A DNA stretch of 36,728 bases from Williamwhitmania taraxaci (GTDB lineage: Bacteria > Bacteroidota > Bacteroidia > Bacteroidales > Williamwhitmaniaceae), in the NCBI RefSeq assembly GCF_900096565.1, contig NZ_FMYP01000043.1:1-36728 (forward strand), read 5' to 3'. A model generated the notes under the pieces. It was not told the DNA's origin. It searched no databases and saw only the letters and a program-made list of their open reading frames with translations. Shown here piece by piece: positions 10,894-19,188 of this stretch (its first letter is position 1; each line of letters opens with the position of its first letter). The translations under genes and the position numbers were made by a program.

Positions 10894-11877
10894 ATGAAGC
10901 CCAAAGCCCTATCCCTCGCCATACTTATGGCATTAGTTTGCATTACCCACACCTTTGCAAGGATCAATAATCCTCAAAACCTTGATCATTTCATAGTTGA
11001 TCATCCTCAAAACATTCTGCGTGATGATACGTTGATCATCGCCTTACCTGACACGCTGCCGCAAACACTATCCGCAACAGATACTATCCCGGCAGACTTA
11101 CCGACTGAGAATAAGGACACGAGTGGTTTTCCTGCATATAAAATGACCAAGCAATTTGTTCGAGATTTCGGACATACCTCTGTGGATGTGGCGATTTACC
11201 CATTTGCACATTGGCAAAACCGTGATTACCTGAAGGCAGGTATCCTTCTCGGCGTATCAGGACTCACCTATGCTACACTCGACGACCCGATTAAGGCGTG
11301 GGCACAACGAACACGCAACAGCCACTCTGCCTTTTTCAGCAATCAGTTGCAACTTGTTGGGCAAGGGTATATTTCGGCAGGGATTGTAGCATCATTCGAG
11401 ATTTACGGAATTGCGTTTAAACAGAAAAAAGCTCGTCGTGTAGCAGTCCTCTCCGCAGAGTCGTTTTTAATCTCAACCGGGATATGTACGGTTATAAAGC
11501 ACCTTGCTGGCAGAGCTCGCCCCAACACAGAGGCCGATCACGATCAGTGGTATGGTCCGCAATTAACCCACAAAAGCCAAACTTCTTTCTTCTCGGGACA
11601 TACAACAGCCATATTTTCGGTAGCAACAGTAATTGCGATTGAATATAAGGACCATAAATGGATTCCTCCGACAATATACACCCTTGCAACTCTCGCAGCA
11701 GCCTCAAGGATCCACGACAACAAGCATTGGACCTCCGACGTGGTATTTGCAGCCCTTCTCTCGCATTACGTTGCTAAGACAGTGGTTCGTCTGCACGAAA
11801 AAATGGGTAACAAATTCTACCTTGCACCCGAAATTGCAGGCAACTACAATGGCCTTGCCTTACTCTATTGTTTTTAA
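10894..11877 (+). CDS. PAP2-family phosphatase, intact motifs
   Basis: PAP2 enzymes remove phosphate from lipid phosphates such as phosphatidate, undecaprenyl pyrophosphate or lipid A. From ATG 10894 the 327-residue protein begins with a signal peptide (MKPKALSLAILMALVCITHT). A low-complexity polar stretch follows, then the membrane domain. All three PAP2 motifs are intact: KHLAGRARP (202-210, KX6RP), SFFSGHTT (231-238, with SGH) and SRIHDNKHWTSD (271-282, SRX5HX3D). The start is chosen for the signal peptide; an upstream start at 10837 would bury it. It precedes the LtaS-like gene, which is followed by a second PAP2, so the three probably work on membrane lipids. The substrate cannot be read from sequence. 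Confidence 0.9.
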   Translation: MKPKALSLAILMALVCITHTFARINNPQNLDHFIVDHPQNILRDDTLIIALPDTLPQTLSATDTIPADLPTENKDTSGFPAYKMTKQFVRDFGHTSVDVAIYPFAHWQNRDYLKAGILLGVSGLTYATLDDPIKAWAQRTRNSHSAFFSNQLQLVGQGYISAGIVASFEIYGIAFKQKKARRVAVLSAESFLISTGICTVIKHLAGRARPNTEADHDQWYGPQLTHKSQTSFFSGHTTAIFSVATVIAIEYKDHKWIPPTIYTLATLAAASRIHDNKHWTSDVVFAALLSHYVAKTVVRLHEKMGNKFYLAPEIAGNYNGLALLYCF

Positions 11878-11897
11878 TGCAGGATATAATAATTTTG
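11868..11897 (+). promoter_or_regulatory. Possible promoter of the LtaS-like gene
   Basis: TTG at 11868-11870 and TAATTTTG at 11890-11897 are 19 nt apart and fit the Bacteroidota -33/-7 pattern. The site straddles the end of the upstream PAP2 gene and would give a leader of about 110 nt before the ATG at 12015. Confidence 0.45.
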
Positions 11898-12014
11898 ATG
11901 TGTATTAATATGGGCGCAGAAGTATAATTAAGGGCGATTTGTATTCATCAAAACCCTACCTAATTCTGCAATTATCAACCCCATTCAAATCGAATAAAAA
12001 CAAATTATATACCA

Positions 12015-13937
12015 ATGAAAAAGTTCTTCAACTCGAGATTTGGAAGCATCTACCTGCTTTACCTGATTTTTATTTCTGTGTCGTTTTTAACACGACTAGT
12101 CTTGTTCTTCTACTCTTTTTCCCAGTTTAGCAAGAGTGTATGGGAAATTGTAAAAAGCGTTAGCACGGGCCTATTCTTCGATACCATTGCCTTTGGCTAC
12201 TTTATGATTCCATTTGTTCTGGTTACACTACTTGTTCCTCACAAATTGGCAAAGAAGAAGATCGTTAAGTATATTACCTATACTTTCTATACCATTGCCA
12301 CGGTAATAATTGTTTACACTGCGTTTGCTGAGTATTTCTTTTGGGACGAATTCAACGTTAAGTTCAACTTTATTGCAGTAGACTACCTGATCTATACCTC
12401 TGAAGTGATTGGGAATATATGGGAATCGTATAATATTCCATTACTTGTTGTTTCCATAGCAGCAATAACTGGTGTTATTGTCTGGTTTGTTGCTCGAAAA
12501 GGTTGGATTGGAAGGGCGCTACAGTCACCCGAAGGGTTTCTAGTGCGGTTAAAAACTGCGCTAATTCTGAGCATAGTTCCAATTATTGGCTTGCTCTTCG
12601 TCACCCATCGTTGCAGCGAGATAAGCACAAACACATACAACAAAGAGCTGGCGAAAAATGGAGTTTACTCCTTCTTTGAAGCATTCAAGAACAACAAGCT
12701 CGATTACGAACAGTTCTACCTGATCAAAGATAAGAAGGAAGCATTCACTCAGCTGCGCAGCCTAATGGCAGACAGCACCATTGCCTATATCTCACCCGAT
12801 GTTATGAATCCAGTTACCAAGGTTTCTAACACCGGCGAGGAGAAGCGCTACAATGTTTTCCTTATTACCGTTGAGAGTCTGAGCGGCGAATACATGAATT
12901 ACATTCCGAGCACCAGCGGAATCACCATGCCATTTATGGATTCACTAGCCAACCAATCGCTCTTCTTCACAAATCTTTACGCCACTGGAACCAGAACAGT
13001 TCGTGGGCTTGAGGCAATCAACCTTAGCATTCCTCCTACCCCGGGCACCAGCATTGTTCGACGTTCGGGCAACGAAAACCTTTACAGCCTTGGATCTATT
13101 TTCAAGGAGAAGGGTTATGTAAACAAGTTTCTCTACGGCGGATATGGCTATTTTGATAACATGAACCAATTCTTCTCCACCAACGGTTTCGACATTGTGG
13201 ACCGCAGCGATCTAAAACCCGAGGAAATAACTTTTGCCAATGTATGGGGAGTTTGCGATCAAGATATCTACAAGCGAAGCATACAAGAAGCCGATCAATC
13301 GTTTGCCAAGGGGGAACCATTCCTCAACTTTATAATGACTACCTCCAATCACCGTCCCTACACCTTCCCCAGCGTAGGCATCGACTTTCCGAAATCACGG
13401 AAAGGTGGAGTAATGTACACCGATTACGCTCTAGCATGGTTGTTTAACGAGGTGAAAAACAAACCCTGGTTCGACAATACTATATTCATAGTAGTGGCAG
13501 ATCACTGCGGTGGTAGTGCTGGTCGGGCCGAACTCCCGATCAATGAATACCAGATTCCACTAGTGATTTATAACCCATCGAATATTCCTGCTCAAAAAGT
13601 AGATAAACTCTGTAGCCAAATTGATCTCACGCCAACACTCCTAGGCATTTTGAACTGGAGCTACCAATCGACCTTTTACGGTAAGGATATTATGAAGATG
13701 AAACAGACAGAAGAAAGAGCGTTTATTGGCAACTACCAAAAGCTTGGATACATTAAGGGGAATAACCTCTCCATCCTGAGCCCACAGCAGCGATTTAGCT
13801 TTTATCAATTTGATCGCTATACCGGCGAAGAGGCGATTAAGGAATCAAACGAAATAATGAAGGATGAAGCAGTAACCTACTATCAAACTGCTGAATATAT
13901 GTTTGTAAATGGTCTGAACAAAATCGAGAAGAAATAA
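12015..13937 (+). CDS. LtaS-like membrane sulfatase / phosphoglycerol-transferase family protein
   Basis: The 640-residue protein has an N-terminal membrane domain of about five helices (12-32, 55-75, 86-106, 140-160, 182-197). A periplasmic alkaline-phosphatase-superfamily domain runs from about 278 to 560. It begins FLITVESLSGEYM, where Glu287 is the expected metal ligand. TGTRTVRG (324-331) holds the candidate nucleophile Thr, SNHRPY places His446, and VVADHCGG gives Asp496 and His497. Five helices plus a threonine nucleophile are the layout of lipoteichoic acid synthase and of Gram-negative enzymes that transfer phosphoglycerol or phosphoethanolamine head groups. Gram-negative bacteria lack lipoteichoic acid, so the acceptor here is unknown. 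The gene sits between two PAP2 phosphatases and ends in a strong terminator. Confidence 0.9.
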   Translation: MKKFFNSRFGSIYLLYLIFISVSFLTRLVLFFYSFSQFSKSVWEIVKSVSTGLFFDTIAFGYFMIPFVLVTLLVPHKLAKKKIVKYITYTFYTIATVIIVYTAFAEYFFWDEFNVKFNFIAVDYLIYTSEVIGNIWESYNIPLLVVSIAAITGVIVWFVARKGWIGRALQSPEGFLVRLKTALILSIVPIIGLLFVTHRCSEISTNTYNKELAKNGVYSFFEAFKNNKLDYEQFYLIKDKKEAFTQLRSLMADSTIAYISPDVMNPVTKVSNTGEEKRYNVFLITVESLSGEYMNYIPSTSGITMPFMDSLANQSLFFTNLYATGTRTVRGLEAINLSIPPTPGTSIVRRSGNENLYSLGSIFKEKGYVNKFLYGGYGYFDNMNQFFSTNGFDIVDRSDLKPEEITFANVWGVCDQDIYKRSIQEADQSFAKGEPFLNFIMTTSNHRPYTFPSVGIDFPKSRKGGVMYTDYALAWLFNEVKNKPWFDNTIFIVVADHCGGSAGRAELPINEYQIPLVIYNPSNIPAQKVDKLCSQIDLTPTLLGILNWSYQSTFYGKDIMKMKQTEERAFIGNYQKLGYIKGNNLSILSPQQRFSFYQFDRYTGEEAIKESNEIMKDEAVTYYQTAEYMFVNGLNKIEKK

Positions 13938-13942
13938 TACCT

Positions 13943-13981
13943 CGGTGCTGCAACGGCCCTACGCTGCAGCACCGTTTTTTT
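13943..13981 (+). terminator. Rho-independent terminator after the LtaS-like gene
   Basis: CGGTGCTGCA (13943-13952) pairs perfectly with TGCAGCACCG (13965-13974), followed by seven or more T. It separates the LtaS-like gene from the next PAP2 gene, which starts 23 bp later. Confidence 0.92.
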
Positions 13982-14004
13982 TCAAAACCCAACAATACCC
14001 AACT

Positions 14005-15018
14005 ATGCGTCCAACTATGCTTGCCATATTTATGGCAATTATTCTTAATTGCAGCCCCTGTATTGCAAACACAATAGCCGACTCGAGCGGAACAGATACC
14101 TTAGGCCGCCGCTACTCGGTATACACATACGATAGCCTTGAAAAGACATTCCATGCACCAAGAATTTATGATTTTGCCAAGAATATTCCCGGTGATTGGG
14201 TTGAATTTGGTCGACGTACTGGTACAAAAAAAGGGTTAATAACCTTAGGTGCCGTGGCCGTAAGTACAGCCATTCTGGTTGTTTTCGATCAAGACATCAC
14301 TAATGGGGTGCAGCAGTTTGGCCTTTGGGCAGGCATCGATCCTGAACGGAAGAACTTTAACGCCATAAGTTTTAAGGCAGGAGGAACCATTATAGACCTA
14401 CTTGATTTGCCCCAAAATGCCAACACAACCCTCTACTTTATTGGTGAAGGCTGGCCTAGCATTGCTCTGGCCTCGGGAATTCTTGTAAATGGGCTTATAA
14501 AACACGATCAACGCGATGTTGCCACCGCAAGCCAGTTTGCAGAATGCTACATTGCCATGGGAATTACCACCCAGCTTCTAAAACATCTCAGCGGCAGGGA
14601 AAGCCCCTTTGTGGCAACATCACCGGGAGGCAAGTGGCGCCTCTTCCCGAACCCAAAGACCTACCAAAAGTCGGTACCAAAGTATGATGCCTTCCCCTCT
14701 GGTCACTTGGCCACCGCCATGGCCACAGTAACAATCCTTGCCACAAACTACCCTGAACACACCTACATAAAACCAGTTGGTTATTCCATGATGACTCTTA
14801 TTGGATTGGCCATGGTTAACAATGGAGTACATTGGATGAGCGACTATCCGCTTTCCATTGCGCTGGGCTACACCTTTGCTAAAATAGCGACTTCACGCGG
14901 TGTCACAATCAAGGCCATTCAGCGCATGGGGAACGAAAAGGATAAAGGCAAAGTAACCCTTGGTCCGTCGCTGATGGTAGACGGAACGCTAGGTTTGGGG
15001 CTGCACCTATATTTATAA
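14005..15018 (+). CDS. PAP2-family protein with degenerate motifs
   Basis: From ATG 14005 this is 337 residues with a signal peptide (MRPTMLAIFMAIILNCSPCI). The PAP2 core is recognisable, but two motifs depart from consensus. Motif 1 reads KHLSGRESP (193-201), with Ser where KX6RP has Arg. Motif 2, PSGHLAT (231-237), is intact. In motif 3 the His276 and Asp280 of VHWMSD remain, but the SR pair that normally precedes is Ala-Met. The phosphate-binding arginines are thus partly missing, so activity may be reduced or the substrate altered. The tail ends LGLGLHLYL, similar in character to the tail of the upstream PAP2. The start at 14005 is chosen because an alternative at 13945 lies inside the terminator. 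Confidence 0.87.
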   Translation: MRPTMLAIFMAIILNCSPCIANTIADSSGTDTLGRRYSVYTYDSLEKTFHAPRIYDFAKNIPGDWVEFGRRTGTKKGLITLGAVAVSTAILVVFDQDITNGVQQFGLWAGIDPERKNFNAISFKAGGTIIDLLDLPQNANTTLYFIGEGWPSIALASGILVNGLIKHDQRDVATASQFAECYIAMGITTQLLKHLSGRESPFVATSPGGKWRLFPNPKTYQKSVPKYDAFPSGHLATAMATVTILATNYPEHTYIKPVGYSMMTLIGLAMVNNGVHWMSDYPLSIALGYTFAKIATSRGVTIKAIQRMGNEKDKGKVTLGPSLMVDGTLGLGLHLYL

Positions 15019-15193
15019 AAAAATAGACCTCTTCAACAATCAAGAAACTTCGAATATAAATAGATAACAACACACACAAAGTAAAAAGGACAATACTGAT
15101 TTCCGAAACAATATAACGATTACCATAAGAATCTGCGGATATCATATATCTAAGACCAAAATACAACACCCCTAAAAAGTAAAAATAACACGC

Positions 15194-15201
15194 TATCTTT
15201 G
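15194..15201 (+). promoter_or_regulatory. -7 promoter element of the DEAD-box helicase gene
   Basis: TATCTTTG fits TAnnTTTG exactly and lies 53 bp before the ATG. No clear -33 TTTG is seen at the expected spacing, so the call rests on the -7 box alone. Confidence 0.45.
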
Positions 15202-15254
15202 CGCCCGACAACCCAATTCCGGTTTCACCTATTTATCCAAGAAACAGCTTTAGA

Positions 15255-16514
15255 ATGAGATTTGAACAGTATCGCATTGCTCCAGAATTAAAGAGAAGTT
15301 TGGAAGAACTAAACTTCCGCCGCCCCACCGACATTCAGCATAAAGCCATCCCACCGATTCTCGAAGGGGAAGATGTGCTTGCCATTGCACAAACCGGAAC
15401 GGGAAAAACTGCTGCATATGCCATACCCATAATCCAGCTCATTCACGAAAAAAAGTTGAACCGGTTACCCCAAGGTATAAATTGCGTGGTAGTGGTTCCA
15501 ACACGAGAGTTAGCCTTACAGGTGACCAAGACATTTGAAGCCATTGAGAAATACACCAAAGTCAAATCGTTTTGCGTTTTTGGCGGTGTAGAGCAAGAGG
15601 CCCAAATTGCCCAACTGGTGGCAGGAATTGATATTTTGATTACTACCCCTGGCCGTATGTTCGACTTGGTTAGCCAGGGCTACATTAGACTCGATCACGT
15701 AGACACCCTAATTCTTGATGAAGCCGACCATATGCTCGCCCTCGGTTTTTACGGGGACATTCAGTCGATGCTACGCTTCTTACCGCGCCAACGACAAACA
15801 CTGTTCTTCTCGGCTACCATCAACGAACACATTAAAGATTTAGCCTACTCGCTGGTTCGCAAGCCTATCCGAATTCAAATATCGCCAAAAGATCCAGTCT
15901 CTAAGAATATCAACCACTCGGTGACCCATATCGCCATGGATGACAAGCGGTTTTTCCTCGAACGATTGATCAAGGAGAATGCTGAGAGCAAAATCCTAGT
16001 TTTTGTGCGCACCCAAGTACGGGCCGAACGCGTTTGCCTAGCTATGGGACGGGTAGGATTAGTATGTGGAACCATCCATGGAGGAAAGGATCAGGCAGAG
16101 CGAATTGATGCGCTCGAAAACTTCAGAGAAGGCACACTAAAAGTGCTTATCGCCACCGATGTAACGGCTAGGGGAATCGACATACCCAATGTAAACTACG
16201 TAGTAAACTACGACTTACCCGATGTTCCCGAAAACTATGTTCACCGTGTGGGCCGTACCGGACGTGGCGTGTCGCGCGGAACAGCGGTTTCGTTCTGCAG
16301 CGAAGAGGAACGCCCTGTTTTGGAGGCCATTGAACTGTTCATGGACAAAAAGGTGAAGGTTCTCGATATCGATCAGAAGGACTATACCACCACCATTGAC
16401 TTTTCCGAAGAGCCCAGTAACGACTGGAAAACTCTGATGAAGGAGATTGATGCCTTTGATGAGGAGACCAAGCTGCGCAAAAAGAAAAATCTTAAAAAGA
16501 AGAATAAGAAATAG
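15255..16514 (+). CDS. DEAD-box ATP-dependent RNA helicase
   Basis: A 419-residue cytoplasmic RNA helicase of the RhlE/CsdA type that remodels structured RNA in ribosome assembly or mRNA turnover. The motifs are complete: Q motif with FRRPTDIQHKAIPPIL, Walker A AQTGTGKT (45-52), PTRELALQ, TPGR (131-134), DEAD (155-158), SAT (186-188), then ATDVTARGID and HRVGRTGRG in the second RecA domain. The C-terminus is a short lysine-rich tail (LRKKKNLKKKNKK) likely to bind RNA. The gene has its own -7 box and terminator. The nearby cold-shock gene fits a shared theme of RNA structure at low temperature, but they are on opposite strands and need not be co-regulated. Confidence 0.95.
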   Translation: MRFEQYRIAPELKRSLEELNFRRPTDIQHKAIPPILEGEDVLAIAQTGTGKTAAYAIPIIQLIHEKKLNRLPQGINCVVVVPTRELALQVTKTFEAIEKYTKVKSFCVFGGVEQEAQIAQLVAGIDILITTPGRMFDLVSQGYIRLDHVDTLILDEADHMLALGFYGDIQSMLRFLPRQRQTLFFSATINEHIKDLAYSLVRKPIRIQISPKDPVSKNINHSVTHIAMDDKRFFLERLIKENAESKILVFVRTQVRAERVCLAMGRVGLVCGTIHGGKDQAERIDALENFREGTLKVLIATDVTARGIDIPNVNYVVNYDLPDVPENYVHRVGRTGRGVSRGTAVSFCSEEERPVLEAIELFMDKKVKVLDIDQKDYTTTIDFSEEPSNDWKTLMKEIDAFDEETKLRKKKNLKKKNKK

Positions 16515-16538
16515 TCCAAACAACCGATACCATATTCA

Positions 16539-16568
16539 AAAACCGTAGGAAGATCCCGCGGTTTTTTT
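16539..16568 (+). terminator. Terminator of the DEAD-box helicase gene
   Basis: AAAACCG pairs with CGGTTTT around a 13 nt loop that contains a further GG/CC pairing, followed by T residues. It lies about 25 bp after the stop. Confidence 0.75.
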
Positions 16569-16677
16569 ATGCTCTGGTATTATCAACACCTTCATTAGGG
16601 AGAGCGAGTAAGGGCAACTTGGAATATAAGATTATCATTCATCTGAGTAATTTTCAATATATCAGAATGTTTCGAAC

Positions 16678-16706
16678 AAAAAAAGCTTCACAAAACGTGA
16701 AGCTTT
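16678..16706 (-). terminator. Terminator of the cold-shock gene
   Basis: AAAGCTTCAC (16682-16691) and GTGAAGCTTT (16697-16706) form a perfect 10 bp stem with a 5 nt loop. T runs lie on both strands, so it can act in both directions. It is placed 35 bp beyond the end of the leftward cold-shock gene. Confidence 0.85.
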
Positions 16707-16741
16707 AAAAAAATTTACTCGGGTAATTCAAATACTAAGCC

Positions 16742-16933
16742 TTATGCTAGTCTAACGTTTACCGCATTCAATCCTTTTTTGCCTTCTTGCAATTCGAAGG
16801 TCACATCATCACCATCTTTTACCTTATCAACAAGGCCAGTGGCGTGAACAAAATACTCCTTGTCTGATTCTGAATCGCTAATAAATCCAAAACCCTTTGA
16901 CTCGTTAAAAAATTTTACTTTTCCCTTTTTCAT
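16742..16933 (-). CDS. Cold-shock domain protein
   Basis: A 63-residue single-domain cold-shock protein that binds single-stranded RNA or DNA. It begins MKKGKVKFFNESKGFGFISD, with RNP1 KGFGFIS (13-19) and RNP2 YFVHA (27-31). The length is slightly below the 66-70 residues typical of CspA. It is flanked by its own terminator and a long AT-rich upstream region that may carry a regulatory leader, as in other csp genes, though no clear promoter match was found. Confidence 0.95.
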   Translation of the reverse strand: MKKGKVKFFNESKGFGFISDSESDKEYFVHATGLVDKVKDGDDVTFELQEGKKGLNAVNVRLA

Positions 16934-17301
16934 AATGCATAATTAAAAAACTACCGTAAATATAAAACAAAAAGGGAAATGAGAATGCTTTTTTGAAAAA
17001 AAAACAACTTAAGTCAAATTTTTATTCGTATTTCGTTCCAACTGAGTTTCAGTATTATCACTTTCTGAAATAAATCCATCATTAATTCATCTATTTTCAC
17101 ACTTGAATTGGTCGAATGTTATCTTATGAGGTGACTATAAAGGAGAATATCCAAATAGTTTAAATCCAGCGACGAATTAATCGGCAGATGACAGATAAGA
17201 ATGGTATTGAACAACCAAATTAGCCGTTTCCAAAAGCAATAATCACACGTTAAGTGTCTTGAACGGATTATTGGACTATGCACAATTGGATCAACAACAT
17301 A
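16934..17301. other. AT-rich intergenic region, no gene seen
   Basis: These 368 bp separate the divergent cold-shock start from the end of the channel gene. No coding frame, tRNA-like fold or repeat stands out. It probably holds the cold-shock promoter and leader; a weak TATATTTA box lies at about 16964-16971 on the minus strand. Confidence 0.4.
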
Positions 17302-19047
17302 CTAGCGTAGTATTTTCCGTACAAAGGCCACCGTGAAGTAGGCCATTAAGAAAACACCAACAAAACCTTCAATTCCGCACACAATACGAATGGGACCCGA
17401 TGGATAGAAATCGCCATAGCCAATGGTGAAAAAAGTTATGGCACTGTGGTAGAGCGAACGACTCACAATGCTCAGGGAATCGGGATGGCCTCCGGATGCA
17501 TTAATGTTTCCAATTCCTAACGAAATAAGAATCATATAGAGGAAACTGAAAAGCAAGTAAACGGCCCCCATGCTCACAAAAACACGTGAAGGCCGAGTGG
17601 CATACAACCCCATTAAATCGTAAAGTAGGAGTTTCCACAAGTAGCGTGGATAAGCGATTACCTTGGCAGATAGGCTCCCCTTCAGCTGTCGATGAAGCTT
17701 GCATTTCTGCTCACATCTTCGATATTCCACGTAGGCCTTATCTTCATCGTCATACTGCCCCAGGGCATTAAAATTTTCCTTTAAAATCCGAAACTGATCG
17801 GCCTTATCGTTGAAAGAGGTTTCGCGCTGACCATAAACCAACATTTTGGCATTATTCTGCTGCCAATCAAGATAAATACGGCCAAGAAGCTTAAGCCCTG
17901 TTATATCGAGGGTTCCTACGCATTGCATCCTATCGTGAGGCCGAAAATCCACAATATCACGCACAATGCTATCGGAAAGATCAATAGCTTGGGCGGCAGC
18001 AACGCGAATATCGAGCCTATCGCTAAAGAGGCATGAGGTAAGAGTGAGATTCTGAAAAAGACCACCGGCAAAGCTCACACTTCCTTTCTCGAAACTAACC
18101 TGCTCAAAGAAAATGTCGGCCTCCTTGCCTTCGAAGATATCGAAGCACACCTCCCCTTGTCCAAAAGAAGATTTGCGAAACAGAAGCCTACCTCCAGTAG
18201 AATCGGCACCTTCAAAAGAGATATCGCCATCACCAAAATCACACCTATTGAATGTTACCTTGCCAGTTCCAAACTCTACCGTACGAAAATCCTTGCGCCC
18301 ATAACCAAACTCCACCCGTTCGAAGGAAACATCACCCGTCTTAAATTTGGCAAAGTGGAAATCGACCTTCCCCCTACCAAAAGTAGCCACCTTGAAATCG
18401 GTTATAGAATTGTAGAAATGAGTATTGATAAAGGATACATCGCCATCGCCAAAATCTACGTTTACAAAGTTGGCATTGGCATCCAAAAACCGAGAATCCT
18501 GAAAATTTTTAACCCCTTCGGAGAATACGGCGTTCTTAAAATTGGCCTCTCCTAAGACATAATTAACGCGAGTAAAATCAACAATACCAGTTTTATAGAC
18601 CGTATTCTGAAATGCTGCGCCAGTTTTTGAAAAGCTGGACTGATGAAAAGATACCTCCTCACACACAAACGTAGCTCCTTCAAAATTTGCCACACCAACA
18701 AAATCCGCCAAGGAAAAATCAACCTTTAACGTTGAATAAAAAAAAGCATCCTTAGCCGAAAGACCCTTTATGGATATCCTGTCGTTCTTCGCCATTAGCA
18801 GATACCTACGGCAAGCGGTGAGCGAAATATTATCCACAAAACAATCGTCAATATCTAAGAAATCATGCTGCCCAATCGTATCATAAATGTGAGCCAAAGT
18901 TAAATACCCATAGCTCTTCTCGTGAATTACCTTACCCCTGGCATCCTTGAATGAAACACGAACCGTATATGGAAAGGAAATACCGTCGCTACGAAAAAAT
19001 GGCGTATTATGAAGTTGATGATCTATGGAATGGAAACTGTAGAGCAT
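17302..19047 (-). CDS. Potassium-channel-like protein with long 12-residue repeat domain
   Basis: The 581-residue protein ends in a two-TM ion-channel module: TM1 about 488-511, pore helix and selectivity filter TIGYGDFYP (541-549), TM2 about 553-577. TxGYGD is the potassium filter, and the module resembles the Ion_trans_2 family. Residues 118-333 form 18 consecutive 12-residue units with pattern GxVxFxxxxFGx, so phenylalanines fall at alternating spacings of 5 and 7. This recalls pentapeptide-repeat beta-helices but has a different period. The repeats are cytoplasmic if the N-terminus is inside, as the lack of a signal peptide suggests. Residues 1-105 are of unknown type, and a charged stretch (about 410-465) joins repeats to pore. 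The gene stands alone. A gating or ligand-sensing role for the repeats is inference. Confidence 0.88.
   Translation of the reverse strand: MLYSFHSIDHQLHNTPFFRSDGISFPYTVRVSFKDARGKVIHEKSYGYLTLAHIYDTIGQHDFLDIDDCFVDNISLTACRRYLLMAKNDRISIKGLSAKDAFFYSTLKVDFSLADFVGVANFEGATFVCEEVSFHQSSFSKTGAAFQNTVYKTGIVDFTRVNYVLGEANFKNAVFSEGVKNFQDSRFLDANANFVNVDFGDGDVSFINTHFYNSITDFKVATFGRGKVDFHFAKFKTGDVSFERVEFGYGRKDFRTVEFGTGKVTFNRCDFGDGDISFEGADSTGGRLLFRKSSFGQGEVCFDIFEGKEADIFFEQVSFEKGSVSFAGGLFQNLTLTSCLFSDRLDIRVAAAQAIDLSDSIVRDIVDFRPHDRMQCVGTLDITGLKLLGRIYLDWQQNNAKMLVYGQRETSFNDKADQFRILKENFNALGQYDDEDKAYVEYRRCEQKCKLHRQLKGSLSAKVIAYPRYLWKLLLYDLMGLYATRPSRVFVSMGAVYLLFSFLYMILISLGIGNINASGGHPDSLSIVSRSLYHSAITFFTIGYGDFYPSGPIRIVCGIEGFVGVFLMAYFTVAFVRKILR
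18049..18696 (-). repeat. 18 tandem 36 bp units encoding 12-residue repeats
   Basis: Residues 118-333 of the channel protein divide without gap into 18 units of 12. Examples are GEANFKNAVFSE, GDVSFINTHFYN, GDVSFERVEFGY, GKVTFNRCDFGD and GSVSFAGGLFQN. The DNA is well diverged between units, so this is an old protein repeat and not a recent DNA expansion. Confidence 0.9.
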
Positions 19048-19188
19048 GTTGTTGAGGTATAGCTTCCTTCAAATTTATGGAAAAAGAGAATACATCGACC
19101 CCAGCGAAGAAATATTTCTCACCAAATAATTGATAATAATGGAATTTAGCAGTGGAAAAACAGTCTACTAAGTTCTGATTATTACAAA

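Noticed and set aside
13945-14004. Upstream start for the second PAP2 gene
   Set aside because: It lies within the terminator hairpin and would bury the signal peptide.
14909-15211. Leftward 100-residue frame with hydrophobic stretches
   Set aside because: It overlaps the end of the PAP2 gene and the -7 box of the helicase gene. The hydrophobic look comes from AT-rich intergenic DNA.
18157-18555. 132-residue plus-strand frame
   Set aside because: It lies opposite the 12-residue repeats of the channel gene and only mirrors their periodicity.
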